From Mayfieldus sp963740555 (GTDB taxonomy: Bacteria; Actinomycetota; Thermoleophilia; Solirubrobacterales; 70-9), in contig CAVUES010000015.1 in the NCBI GenBank assembly GCA_963740555.1, positions 176,981 through 240,980 of the forward strand: a DNA stretch of 64,000 nucleotides. The letters are read 5' to 3'. The notes under the pieces are model-generated. The model worked only from the letters and a program-made list of their open reading frames with translations, did no database searches and had not been told where the DNA came from. How positions within the stretch are numbered: position 1 is the first letter of the stretch; every line of letters begins with the position of its first letter. Positions 35,794-44,365 of the stretch are shown here, one piece after another. Both the position numbers and the translations under genes were made by a program.

Positions 35794-37328
35794 CTCGCGG
35801 CCGAGCGCTCGTCTTCATCGGTTTCATGGGGGCGGGCAAGACGACGGCGCTGGCGGCCGCGCGCGAGGCCGGATTGGAGACCACCGAGGTCGACGACCTG
35901 ATCGAGCGCGAGATCGGGACCTCGATCGGCGATTTCTTCGAGCGCCAAGGCGAGCCGGAGTTCCGCCGCCGCGAAGCCGAGGTCGTGTTGCCGCTGCTGG
36001 AGGGGGCGGACGGAGGGGCGATCGCATTGGGCGGCGGCAGCGTTCTCGCCGCAGGCGTACCCGAGGCCCTGCGACGGCACCTTGTCGTCTGGTTGCAGGT
36101 CGACGTCGAGGAGGCGTGGCGGCGCGTCCATGGGTCGGACCGGCCGCTGGCCCGCGACAAGGCCGCCTTCGAAGCCCTGATGCCGGTCAGGGAGCCGATC
36201 TACGAACAGCTCTCCGACGCGGTGCTGCCGCCGGCCGACCCGGGCCTTGCCGCGCGGGCGATGCCGGCGCTCTTGGCCCTGTTGCGCCAGCTGCCCGAGG
36301 ACACGCGGATGGTCTGGGCCACGAGCGCTTCCGGCGAGTACCCGATCTTCGTCGGCGAAGGCGCGTTGGATGGTGGCTACTGGCCGCTCGAGGGCCGGCG
36401 TTTCTGCGTCACCGACGCGACCGTGGGGAATCTCTATGCGGGGCGGATCGAGCCCCTGGCGGGTCAGGTGGCGGTCGAGCCCGGCGAGCGGGCGAAGACG
36501 CTGGCGGAGGCCGAGCGGGTGCTGCGGGAGCTGGCGCAGCTCGGAATGACCCGCTCCGATCACGTCGTCGCCCTCGGCGGGGGCGTGGTCGGCGACCTCG
36601 CCGGCTTCTGCGCGGCGACCTATCAACGCGGCGTCCCCGTCGTGCAGGTCCCGACAACCCTCGTCGCCCAGGTCGACTCGGCGATCGGGGGGAAGACCGG
36701 GGTCGACCTGCCGGAGGCAAAGAACTACGTCGGCGCGTACCACCTGCCGGCGGCGGTGCTCGCCGACACCGCAACCCTCGCGACCCTCCCCGAGGAGGAG
36801 CTGGCCGCGGGGTGGGCCGAGGTGATCAAGACCGGCCTGCTGGCCGGCGGACGGCTCTGGCAGCGCGTGCGCGCGATCGGCGCGCCCGAAGCGTCGGCAA
36901 TCGGCGACCTGGTCTTCGACTGCGCCCGCTTCAAGGCCGAGGTGGTGGCCGCCGACGAGCGCGACTCCGGCCGCCGCGCGATCCTCAACCTCGGCCACAC
37001 CGTCGGGCATGCGATCGAGGCGGCGACCGGATACCGGCGCTATCGGCACGGCGAAGCCGTCGGGCTGGGACTGCTTGCCGCCCTGCGGCTCTCCGACGCC
37101 GACGAGTTGCGGGAAGAGGTGGGGGCGATGCTCCAGCGGGCCGGGCTTCCGACTCGGATCGACGGCGACGTCGATTTGGGCGAGACCGTGGAGGCGCTTC
37201 AGCGCGACAAGAAGCGCGACGCCGGCGGAGTTCGCTTCGTACTTCTGTCTGGCCCGGGCGAGCCGCAGGTGGGCGAGCGGGTCGCGCCGGATAGGGTCCG
37301 CGAGGCGATAGAGGAGCTGATCGGTTGA
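35781..37328 (+). CDS. aroKB: Bifunctional shikimate kinase / 3-dehydroquinate synthase
   Basis: One uninterrupted 515-residue frame. Residues about 1-170 are shikimate kinase: P-loop FIGFMGAGKTT, the DxD EVDDLIE, lid Arg in GSDRPLA. Residues about 175-515 are dehydroquinate synthase: VVALGGGVVGDLAGF, VPTTLVAQVDSAIGGKTGVD, metal-binding Glu in WAEVIKTGLL and His in LNLGHTVGHAIE. Steps 2 and 5 of the pathway thus sit on one chain, a fusion known from some actinobacteria. Start: GTG 35781 (13-base overlap with aroC) or TTG 35790 (TTGA overlap). Confidence 0.93.
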   Translation: MARLTRGRALVFIGFMGAGKTTALAAAREAGLETTEVDDLIEREIGTSIGDFFERQGEPEFRRREAEVVLPLLEGADGGAIALGGGSVLAAGVPEALRRHLVVWLQVDVEEAWRRVHGSDRPLARDKAAFEALMPVREPIYEQLSDAVLPPADPGLAARAMPALLALLRQLPEDTRMVWATSASGEYPIFVGEGALDGGYWPLEGRRFCVTDATVGNLYAGRIEPLAGQVAVEPGERAKTLAEAERVLRELAQLGMTRSDHVVALGGGVVGDLAGFCAATYQRGVPVVQVPTTLVAQVDSAIGGKTGVDLPEAKNYVGAYHLPAAVLADTATLATLPEEELAAGWAEVIKTGLLAGGRLWQRVRAIGAPEASAIGDLVFDCARFKAEVVAADERDSGRRAILNLGHTVGHAIEAATGYRRYRHGEAVGLGLLAALRLSDADELREEVGAMLQRAGLPTRIDGDVDLGETVEALQRDKKRDAGGVRFVLLSGPGEPQVGERVAPDRVREAIEELIG

Positions 37329-37774
37329 GCGCGCGCAACAGGGTCGAGGTGCTTCACGGCGTCAACTTCGATGTGCTAGAACGGCGCGACCCAGAGATCT
37401 ACGGCGGGCTCTCATTGACCGAGCTGGAGGTTCGGATCAAGCACTGGGCACGCGAGCTCGATCTGGAGGCGCGCTTCTTTCAGAGCAACAGCGAGGGTGA
37501 GTTCGTCGAGCATCTGCACCGGATTCCGGAGATGGTCGACGCGGCGTTGATCAACGCGGGTGCATGGACCCACTACAGCCGCGCGATCGGGGACGCGCTG
37601 GAGCTTGCCCGGGTCCCGACCGTCGAGGTCCATCTCTCCGACGTCGAGTCGCGCGAGGATTGGCGACAGGTGTCGGTCTTCGAGGGGATGGTGCTCGCGC
37701 GAGTCTCCGGCAAGGGCCCGGACGGCTACCGCGAGGCGCTCGAGATCCTGGCTAAAGAGCTGCAGGTGACATGA
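37325..37774 (+). CDS. aroQ: Type II 3-dehydroquinate dehydratase
   Basis: 149 residues from a TTG overlapping the aroKB stop. Family start EVLHGVNFDVLERRDPEIYG with the catalytic Tyr, INAGAWTHYSRAIGDAL and the His motif VEVHLSDVESRE. Dehydrates 3-dehydroquinate to 3-dehydroshikimate. The first motif reads HGVNFDVL rather than the usual NGPNLNLL, a notable but conservative departure. Overlaps pepQ by ATGA. Confidence 0.88.
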   Translation: MSARNRVEVLHGVNFDVLERRDPEIYGGLSLTELEVRIKHWARELDLEARFFQSNSEGEFVEHLHRIPEMVDAALINAGAWTHYSRAIGDALELARVPTVEVHLSDVESREDWRQVSVFEGMVLARVSGKGPDGYREALEILAKELQVT

Positions 37775-38832
37775 GCGTCGAGCGTGCGGACCGGCTCGCC
37801 AAGCTGGTCTCCGAGGAAGGGCTGGAGCGGCTGCTGGTCACCAACCTGGTCAACGTCCGCTACCTGACCGGCTTTACTGGAACCAACGGCGCCTGCATCT
37901 GCGGTCCCCGCGACCGCGCCTTTCTGACCGACTTCCGCTACATCGAGCGCGCCGCGTCGGAGATCGGGGGCTGGGAGCTGGTCGCTATCAGCGTCGAGTG
38001 GACGACGGGGCTCGCCGAGCGTCTCTCCGGTCGTTGCGGCTTCGAGGACCAGCACGTCAGCGTCCGCGAGCTTCGCGAGCTCACCGAGAAGGCTCCGGAG
38101 GGCTCGGAGCTGGTGCCGTCCGGGGGCCTGCCCGAGAAGCTGCGACGGGTCAAGGACCGCAAGGAGCTGGTGGCGATCGCGGAGGCGGCGAAGCTGGCCG
38201 ACGACGTCTACGAATGGACCATCGAGCAGGGCTTGGGCGGCAAGACCGAGCTCGAGGTCGCTCGCGCCGCCGTCGCGCGGATGCGTGAGCTGGGCGCCGA
38301 GCCATCCTTTCCCCCGATTGTCGCGGCGGGCTCGAACGGTGCCATGCCGCACGCCGAGGCGGGCAAGCGGGAGATCAAGGCCGGCGACATGGTGGTCTTC
38401 GACATGGGCGCCGAGCTCGACGGATACTGCTCCGACTGCACCCGCACGTTCGCGGTTGGCAAGCCATCCGGGCCGGCGCAGGAGGTCTACGAGATCGTCC
38501 TCGAGGCGCAGACGAAAGCGCTCGATGCGGTGGCGGCGGGAAAGACCGGCAAGGAAGTCGACGCGGTGGCGCGGGGGATCATCTCCAGCGCCGGTCACGG
38601 CGAACACTTCGGCCATGGCCTCGGCCATGGCGTCGGGCTCGAGGTCCACGAGGCCCCGCGTCTCTCGCAGCGCTCCGAGGACATGCTGGAGACCGGCGAG
38701 GTGGTGACCGTTGAGCCGGGGATCTACCTGCCGGCGCAGTTGGGTGTGCGGATCGAGGACCTGGTCGCGGTCACCAACAACGGCCACCAGAACCTCAGCG
38801 GCCTGCCGAAGGAGCTGCGAAGCGTCGAGTAG
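37771..38832 (+). CDS. pepQ: Xaa-Pro aminopeptidase/dipeptidase (M24B)
   Basis: 353 residues: N-terminal domain (LLVTNLVNVRYLTGFTGTNG) and pita-bread domain with all metal ligands: Asp in VVFDMGAELDGYCSDCTRTF, His in FGHGLGHGVGLEVHE, Glu in TVEPGIYLP and in GVRIEDLVAV. Cleaves peptides next to proline using two metal ions. It follows aroQ by ATGA overlap; this aroQ-pepQ-efp order is common in Gram-positives, linking it to proline-peptide recycling and EF-P. Confidence 0.93.
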   Translation: MSVERADRLAKLVSEEGLERLLVTNLVNVRYLTGFTGTNGACICGPRDRAFLTDFRYIERAASEIGGWELVAISVEWTTGLAERLSGRCGFEDQHVSVRELRELTEKAPEGSELVPSGGLPEKLRRVKDRKELVAIAEAAKLADDVYEWTIEQGLGGKTELEVARAAVARMRELGAEPSFPPIVAAGSNGAMPHAEAGKREIKAGDMVVFDMGAELDGYCSDCTRTFAVGKPSGPAQEVYEIVLEAQTKALDAVAAGKTGKEVDAVARGIISSAGHGEHFGHGLGHGVGLEVHEAPRLSQRSEDMLETGEVVTVEPGIYLPAQLGVRIEDLVAVTNNGHQNLSGLPKELRSVE

Positions 38833-38886
38833 ATCGCCGCCGGCCCGGCCCGCCATCGCGGTCGTTCGGTGCTAGAACACCCGATC

Positions 38887-39165
38887 ATGGAGGGCAGCGT
38901 CAGGACCGATGAAGAGCTTCGCGACCTCGCCGTCCGGCGGCTGAAGAAGAAGCGCGACTTTCGCTCCCACCTCTTCATGTACGTCGCGGTCAACGCGATG
39001 CTGGTCGTGATCTGGGCGGTCACCGGCACCGATAACTTCTTCTGGCCGATATTCCCGATCCTCGGCTGGGGCGTTGGAGTGGCCGCGAACGCCTGGGACG
39101 TCTACGGTCGCGGCGAGATCACCGAGGACGAGATCCGCCGCGAGGCCGATCGCCTCCGCGGATAG
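38887..39165 (+). CDS. 2TM-domain membrane protein
   Basis: 92 residues: a charged N-terminal helix (TDEELRDLAVRRLKKKRDFR), two hydrophobic helices (HLFMYVAVNAMLVVIWAV; FFWPIFPILGWGVGVAANAW) and an acidic tail. This is the layout of the '2TM domain' family, often fused to histidine kinases but stand-alone here. ATG 38887 is preferred over GTG 38869. Function unknown. Confidence 0.75.
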   Translation: MEGSVRTDEELRDLAVRRLKKKRDFRSHLFMYVAVNAMLVVIWAVTGTDNFFWPIFPILGWGVGVAANAWDVYGRGEITEDEIRREADRLRG

Positions 39166-39170
39166 ATTTT

Positions 39171-39232
39171 GGGCGGCGTCACAGAGTGTCGCCGCAGGAG
39201 CATGTCAGGCCGCGAAGCGGCCGCATTCGTGA
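39171..39232 (+). repeat. Two-hairpin repeat element, copy C
   Basis: Same plan as copies A and B: first stem GGCGGCGTCACAG / TGTCGCCGC, linker GCATGTCAG, second stem GGCCGC GAA GCGGCC, then GCATTCGTGAC. It begins six bases after the 2TM gene and covers the only plausible start codon of the following transporter. Confidence 0.65.
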
Positions 39233-40085
39233 CAGCCGGGCGGCTCCGGCCCTGGCGCTGGTACTGCTGTCGATCGTCTCGATCCAGTTCGGCGCCGCGG
39301 TCGCGATCTCGATCTTCGATCGGGTCGGGTTTGCCGGGGCGGTCCTGTTGCGCAACCTGCTCGCCCTGCCGGTACTGGCCGCGCTCTGGCGACCGTCGCT
39401 GCGTGACCGTGCCGGCTCGGACCTCTGGCTGGTTGCGGCCTTTGGCGTGGCACTCGGGGTGATGAACCTGTCGATCTACGCCGCGTTGGACCGGATCCCA
39501 CTGGGGGTGGCGGTGACGGTCGAGTTCCTCGGGCCGCTCGGGGTCGCGGTGTTCAAGGGCCGAGGCCCGCTGTCGTTGCTCTGGGCCGCGCTGGCGGCGC
39601 TCGGGGTGACCGCGCTCGCCGGTCCGCTCGGCGGCTCCACGGATTTGCTGGGCATCGCGTTTGCCGCTGTGGCGGCCGTCTGCTGGGCCTCCTACATCCT
39701 GCTCGGCGGCAGGGTCGGACGGGCCTTTGCCGGCGCCTCCGGCCTGACGATCGGGGTGGCGGTCGCGGCGCTGATCCAGCTGCCCGCCGGCCTCGCTTCA
39801 GGGGGCTCGGAGCTGGTCGCGCCGGCGGTGCTCGGAGCCGGCGCCGCGGCCGCGGTCCTCAGCACCGTGATTCCCTACGCGGCCGAGATCGAGGCGCTGC
39901 GGCGAATTCCCCCGGCACCGTTCGGTGTCCTGATGAGCCTTGAGCCCGCGGTCGCTGCGCTCGTCGGGTTGATCGCCCTCGATCAGAGGCTCGACGCCGC
40001 CGAGATCGCCGGAATCGCGCTCGTCGTCGTCGCCAGCATCGGGGCGATCCGCACCGCGCGTCTACCCGCCCCGGTGGTGGACTGA
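39186..40085 (+). CDS. EamA-family exporter (RhtA-like)
   Basis: Two EamA repeats, about ten transmembrane helices; the second half has the usual WASYILLGGRVGRAF and VIPYAAEIEALRRIPPAPFG, which resembles RhtA-type threonine/homoserine exporters. The conserved part begins around residue 17 (DSRAAPALALVLLSIVSIQF); the upstream residues are encoded by repeat copy C, and the only start is a GTG at 39186 inside it. So the repeat has replaced or extended the native 5' end. Whether it is still translated is uncertain. Confidence 0.75.
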   Translation: MSPQEHVRPRSGRIRDSRAAPALALVLLSIVSIQFGAAVAISIFDRVGFAGAVLLRNLLALPVLAALWRPSLRDRAGSDLWLVAAFGVALGVMNLSIYAALDRIPLGVAVTVEFLGPLGVAVFKGRGPLSLLWAALAALGVTALAGPLGGSTDLLGIAFAAVAAVCWASYILLGGRVGRAFAGASGLTIGVAVAALIQLPAGLASGGSELVAPAVLGAGAAAAVLSTVIPYAAEIEALRRIPPAPFGVLMSLEPAVAALVGLIALDQRLDAAEIAGIALVVVASIGAIRTARLPAPVVD

Positions 40086-40105
40086 CAGCTGCGGCTGAAC
40101 CGGGT

Positions 40106-40204
40106 GTGTCCGCGGGTCGTACTTCCACCCGAGGGGAGACAACCCAGCTTTCAAGGGGGAGACGCACCATCACCACCACCATCACCACAGCGGCCAGGTC
40201 ATGA
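40106..40204 (+). other. Possible leader peptide with Thr/Ile run
   Basis: A 32-codon frame from GTG 40106, ending in TITTTITTAARS before TGA. The same DNA read in the next frame has eight consecutive His codons (40165-40188). Runs of Thr/Ile or His codons are hallmarks of attenuator leader peptides (thrL, hisL), and the encoded TITTTITT closely resembles E. coli thrL. But no terminator/antiterminator pair was made out, no strong Shine-Dalgarno is present, and the gene downstream is efp rather than a biosynthetic operon. Confidence 0.3.
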
Positions 40205-40323
40205 CGCCGGGCCATAGGTATTAGCTCGGCGAGCCGCTAGCCGCCTGCCAGCTTCGCCTCGAGCGTGACCTCGACCGCGGCGAGGGCCATCGACAGGCGC
40301 TCGACGTCGCTAGGCTCGGGGCC

Positions 40324-40884
40324 GTGATTTCCACCAACCAGTTCCGCAACGGCTCCCACATCGAGATCGACGGGACCGTGTACCGGATCATCGAGTTCCA
40401 GCACGTAAAGCCGGGCAAGGGCGGCGCCTTCGTGCGCACCAAGGTGCGCAAGGTCGATGACGGCAGCGTCCACGACAAGACCTTCAGGGCCGGCGAGAAG
40501 TTCCGCCCCGTGCGAACCGAGAGCCGCAAGATGCAGTACCTCTACGACTCCGGCGACGCGGCGGTCTTCATGGACAGCCGCGACTACGAGCAGCTGGAGC
40601 TGCCCCGCTCGCTGGCCGGAGACGCGATGCGCTGGATGCGACCCAACGACGAGGTCGACGTGCTGTTCGTCGACGAGAGCCCCACGGACGTGCAGGTGGC
40701 GAGCGCGGTGGAGATGAAGGTGACCAAGACCGAGCCCGGCGTCAGGGGCGACACCGCTTCCGGCGGTGGCAACAAGCCAGCCACCCTGGAGTCCGGCGTC
40801 GTCGTGCAGGTCCCCCTCTTCGTCGAGGAGGGCGACACGGTGCGCGTCGACACCCGCAGCGGCGAGTACGTCTCGCGCGCCTAA
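40324..40884 (+). CDS. efp: Elongation factor P
   Basis: 186 residues, GTG start. Domain I has the tip loop HVKPGKGGAFVRT with Lys32, domains II and III follow with FMDSRDYEQLELPRS, and the C-terminal signature GDTVRVDTRSGEYVSRA. EF-P rescues ribosomes stalled at polyproline. The PGKG tip with no epmA/epmB or ymfI gene in view fits the unmodified actinobacterial type, though that cannot be shown here. It starts a run with nusB. Confidence 0.96.
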   Translation: MISTNQFRNGSHIEIDGTVYRIIEFQHVKPGKGGAFVRTKVRKVDDGSVHDKTFRAGEKFRPVRTESRKMQYLYDSGDAAVFMDSRDYEQLELPRSLAGDAMRWMRPNDEVDVLFVDESPTDVQVASAVEMKVTKTEPGVRGDTASGGGNKPATLESGVVVQVPLFVEEGDTVRVDTRSGEYVSRA

Positions 40885-40896
40885 GCTTTAGCGCTG

Positions 40897-41304
40897 ATGC
40901 GCCGCTCCGACCAGCGCCGTAATGCCGTCTTTGCCTGCTATCAGTGGGACGTCACCGGGCGCCCGCTCGCGGAATTGATCCCCGTCGACGCGAAGCCGTT
41001 CACCCGCGAGCTGGCCGAAGGCGTTGAGGAGCATCGCGAGGAGCTTGACGAGGCGATCGCGCGCCACGCGAAGGGATGGTCTCTGGATCGCATCGCGCCG
41101 CTGGATCGAAACGTGATGCGCGTGGCCCTATACGAAATCGCCTACCGCGACGACGTCCCGACCGAGGTTGCCCTCGACGAGGCGATCGAGCTGGCGAAGG
41201 AGTACTGCGGGGCCGACGCGCCGGGCTTCGTCAACGGCGTCCTCGGTGCCGCCGTCAGGGAGCGGGAGGCGGTCGCCCAACACGAAGGGACCGGGTCCCC
41301 ATGA
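40897..41304 (+). CDS. nusB: Transcription antitermination factor NusB
   Basis: 135 residues: RRSDQRRNAVFACYQWDVTG, an all-helical body, RIAPLDRNVMRVALYEIAYR and the C-terminal EYCGADAPGFVNGVLGA. Together with NusE (S10) it binds boxA RNA to protect rRNA transcription. Twelve bases after efp; ends in ATGA overlapping the next small gene. Confidence 0.94.
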   Translation: MRRSDQRRNAVFACYQWDVTGRPLAELIPVDAKPFTRELAEGVEEHREELDEAIARHAKGWSLDRIAPLDRNVMRVALYEIAYRDDVPTEVALDEAIELAKEYCGADAPGFVNGVLGAAVREREAVAQHEGTGSP

Positions 41305-41474
41305 GCCGTCTAGAGCAGATAGGCGAGCGCCTGCGGCAGATCACCGCCGAGCTGTCGAACCAGGAGGTCGACGACGAGCGGGCCGGCGAGCTGACCAAGG
41401 AGGCGGCCGGGCTTGCCGCCGAGGCGTCGGAGGAGGTCAACCGGGCGCTGCGCGAGGCGTCCTCAGATGAGTGA
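41301..41474 (+). CDS. Small coiled-coil protein, XseB-like at best
   Basis: 57 residues, almost entirely charged helix (LEQIGERLRQITAELSNQEV; EASEEVNRALREASSDE). Size and helical pattern recall the exonuclease VII small subunit, but the typical LEsGelsLeealalYerG segment is absent, so I do not assign xseB. It overlaps nusB and the prenyl synthase at both ends, so it is translated with them. Confidence 0.55.
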   Translation: MSRLEQIGERLRQITAELSNQEVDDERAGELTKEAAGLAAEASEEVNRALREASSDE

Positions 41475-42333
41475 GTACCCCGAGGATCTCCGCCAGCTGG
41501 TCGACGCCCACCTGGACGGCTTGCGCTTCTCCGCGATCGGCTCGACCGCCGGCCTCGAGGACGCGATGCGCTATTCGCTGCTCGCCGGCGGCAAGCGGAT
41601 TCGGCCGGTGCTGGCGCTGGGCACGGCACGCGGCATCGGCGCCGACCCGGAGGCATATCTCGTCGCTGCCGCGGCGATCGAGCTGATCCACACCTATTCG
41701 CTGATCCACGACGACCTACCGGCGATGGACGACGACGAGCTGCGCCGGGGACGGCCGACCTCGCACGTGAAGTTCGGCGAGGACGTGGCGATCCTGGCCG
41801 GGGACGGCCTGTTCGCGGAGGCGGTTCGCCTCTTCTGCAGCCAGCCCGGCCCCCCGGATCGCGTACTGACCGCGCTTGGCGAGCTGACCGCCGCGACCGG
41901 CGTCCGGGGCATGGTCGGCGGCCAGTACGTGGACGTAACCCAATCCGACCTCGACGCCGATGCCCTGCGGGCGCTTCACGGGCTGAAGACCGGGCGGCTG
42001 ATCGGCGCCAGCGTCGGCGTCGTACTCGTTCTCGAGGGCGTGGGCGAACCTGAGACAATTCCGTACCGCCGTTTTGCCGACGAGCTCGGCGTCCTCTTCC
42101 AGATCGTCGACGACATTCTTGACGTGACCGGAAGCGACGAGGAGCTCGGAAAGCCCCACGGCTCCGATGAGAGGCATGGAAAGGTCACCTACGTCAGCCT
42201 CTATGGACTCGACCAGGCGCGCGAGCTGGCCACCGAATCGCACGCAAAGGCCCGTGAGGCACTTACCGAGGCCGCGCCCCGAAGCGACGACCTCGAGCTG
42301 ATCACGGACTTCATCTACACACGCCACGCATGA
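41467..42333 (+). CDS. Polyprenyl (farnesyl/geranylgeranyl) diphosphate synthase
   Basis: 288 residues: GGKRIRPVLALGTARG, first Asp-rich motif LIHDDLPAMDDDELRRG, FQIVDDILDVTGSDEELGKP as the second. The length and the motif with two extra residues (DDLPAMDD) fit IspA/GGPP-type short-chain synthases. It condenses IPP with allylic diphosphates. Directly followed by dxs (ATGA overlap), joining precursor supply and chain synthesis in one transcript. Confidence 0.92.
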   Translation: MSEYPEDLRQLVDAHLDGLRFSAIGSTAGLEDAMRYSLLAGGKRIRPVLALGTARGIGADPEAYLVAAAAIELIHTYSLIHDDLPAMDDDELRRGRPTSHVKFGEDVAILAGDGLFAEAVRLFCSQPGPPDRVLTALGELTAATGVRGMVGGQYVDVTQSDLDADALRALHGLKTGRLIGASVGVVLVLEGVGEPETIPYRRFADELGVLFQIVDDILDVTGSDEELGKPHGSDERHGKVTYVSLYGLDQARELATESHAKAREALTEAAPRSDDLELITDFIYTRHA

Positions 42334-44357
42334 CCCAAGACCCAAGCAACGAGAAACGAGCGACGAGCGACGAGCTCCTGGATCAGATCGACGGTCCGGA
42401 GGACCTCAAAGGCCTGTCCGACGACCAGCTCCAGGATCTCGCAGAAGAGATTCGCGGCTTCGTGATCGACGTGATCGGCGAGATCGGCGGCCACTTCGGC
42501 GCCAACCTTGGAACCTGTGAGCTGGCCGTCGCGCTGCACAGCCTGCTCGACTCGCCGCGCGACAAGATCCTCTGGGACGTCGGCCACCAGGCCTATCCGC
42601 ACAAGATCCTGACCGGGCGCCGCGACCAGCTGTCGACGATCCGCCAGTACCAGGGCCTGGCGCCGTTCTGCTCGGTCTTCGAGTCCGAGCACGACATCAT
42701 GGGCGCCGGCCACGCATCGACCTCGATCGGGTACGCGGTCGGGCTGAAGGAGGCGATGCGGGCGGGGATCGGCGAAGACGGCAAGGTGGTCGCGGTGATC
42801 GGAGATGGCGCGCTGACCGGCGGTGTCGCGTACGAGGCACTTCACAACGCGGGGGGGCTTGAAACGCCGATCGTGATCGTCCTCAACGACAATGGGATGT
42901 CGATCTCGCCCAACGTCGGTGCTCTGTCGCGCCACTTCCAGCGCGTGCGGCTCAATCCCGGCCTCTACCACGCTCGCGAAGGGGTCGAGGACCGGCTCAC
43001 CAAGCTGCCGCTTGGCGTCGGGCGGCGGATCGAGCGCCTTGGTCCGGAGGTCAAAGCGGCGATCAAGTCCTACCTGGCCCCGGGTCTTCTCTTCGAGGAG
43101 CTCGATCTCGCCTACATGGGGGTGATCGACGGCCACGACGTCCGCGCGCTTCGAAGAGCGATCGGCGAGGCGCTTCAGGCCGACCGCCCGGTCGTCGTCC
43201 ACATCCACACGGTGAAGGGCAAGGGATTCGCGCCGGCCGAGGAGGGCGGTCTGGAGGGGATGGAGAAGTGGCACGCGGCGAAGCCTGGATCGATCGTCGA
43301 CCGGGAGCCAGCGGACTTGAAGCCAGTTCCGGTCAAGGAGTCGAACTCGCCGGAGTCGATCGCGCCGGAGAAACTCGAGGCGCCGGAGCCCCCCGCGCCC
43401 CCTCAGTACACAGCTGTGTTCGCGGACGCACTGGTCGCCGAGGCGCAGCGCGACAAGCGGGTGATCGGGATCACCGCGGCGATGGCGGGGGGGACCGGGC
43501 TCAACAAGCTCTGCAAGGAGGTCCCCGAGCAGTACTACGACGTCGGAATCGCCGAGCAGGACGCCGTTCTGTTCGCGGCGGGCCTGGCGCTTCAGGGCGC
43601 GAAGCCGGTATGCGCGATCTACTCGACCTTCCTCCAGCGCGCCTTCGACCAGCTGGTCCACGACGTCTGCCTTCAGGAGCTGAACGTCGTCTTCGCCATG
43701 GACCGAGCGGGACTGGTCGGCGACGACGGGCCGACCCACCACGGCGCCTTCGACATCTCCTACTTCCGCCCGCTGCCCAACATCACCCTGATGGCGCCCC
43801 GCGACGAGGCGATGCTCGTCCACATGCTGCGCACCGCGCTGGCCCACGACGGGCCGATCGCGCTGCGCTATCCGCGCGGCGCGGCGGAGGGAGTCGGGGT
43901 CCCCAAGAAGCCGAAGGAGATCCCGATCGGTAGCGGCGAGCTGCTCGCCGAGGGCGAGCGGGTGGCGCTGCTCGGCTACGGCTACGGGGTGCAAGTCGCG
44001 CTGGGGGCCGCGAAGCTTCTCGGCGAGCACGACCTCAGCGTCACCGTCGCCGACGGGCGCTTCGCCAAGCCGCTGGACACCGAGCTGGTGCGGCGCCTCG
44101 CCCGCGAGCACGAGCTTGTGGTGACGATCGAGGAGAACGTTCTGGCGGGCGGCTTCGGATCCGCGGTCCTCGAGCACCTGGAAGATGCGTTCACCGATCC
44201 CGGCTCTCGCGCGCGCGTGATGCGGATCGGACTGCCCGATCGCTACGTCACCCACGGCAAGCCGGCGCTGCTGCGGGAGGAAGTCGGCTTCACCGGCGAG
44301 TCGGTCGCCGGACAGGTGCTGGCGGCGCTCGGGATGCGCGAGACGGTCAGCGGTTAG
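42330..44357 (+). CDS. dxs: 1-deoxy-D-xylulose-5-phosphate synthase
   Basis: 675 residues: GGHFGANLGTCELAVALH, the catalytic His in ILWDVGHQAYPHKIL, the thiamine-diphosphate motif GDGALTGGVAYEALHNAG, and the pyrimidine domain with VGIAEQDAVLFAAGLAL and MDRAGLVGDDGPTHHGAFD. Commits pyruvate and glyceraldehyde-3-phosphate to the MEP isoprenoid pathway. A linker near residue 330 is slightly longer than usual. Last gene of the plus-strand core operon. Confidence 0.97.
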   Translation: MTQDPSNEKRATSDELLDQIDGPEDLKGLSDDQLQDLAEEIRGFVIDVIGEIGGHFGANLGTCELAVALHSLLDSPRDKILWDVGHQAYPHKILTGRRDQLSTIRQYQGLAPFCSVFESEHDIMGAGHASTSIGYAVGLKEAMRAGIGEDGKVVAVIGDGALTGGVAYEALHNAGGLETPIVIVLNDNGMSISPNVGALSRHFQRVRLNPGLYHAREGVEDRLTKLPLGVGRRIERLGPEVKAAIKSYLAPGLLFEELDLAYMGVIDGHDVRALRRAIGEALQADRPVVVHIHTVKGKGFAPAEEGGLEGMEKWHAAKPGSIVDREPADLKPVPVKESNSPESIAPEKLEAPEPPAPPQYTAVFADALVAEAQRDKRVIGITAAMAGGTGLNKLCKEVPEQYYDVGIAEQDAVLFAAGLALQGAKPVCAIYSTFLQRAFDQLVHDVCLQELNVVFAMDRAGLVGDDGPTHHGAFDISYFRPLPNITLMAPRDEAMLVHMLRTALAHDGPIALRYPRGAAEGVGVPKKPKEIPIGSGELLAEGERVALLGYGYGVQVALGAAKLLGEHDLSVTVADGRFAKPLDTELVRRLAREHELVVTIEENVLAGGFGSAVLEHLEDAFTDPGSRARVMRIGLPDRYVTHGKPALLREEVGFTGESVAGQVLAALGMRETVSG

Positions 44358-44365
44358 CCGGCAGG

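Noticed and set aside
34905..37328. An 807-residue frame as one protein
   Set aside because: The first 290 codons are aroC read out of frame; the real gene begins at the aroKB start near 35781.
40237..40473. A 78-residue minus-strand frame across the efp start
   Set aside because: Overlaps the well-supported efp N-terminus; its helical end is a shadow of the GC-rich leader.
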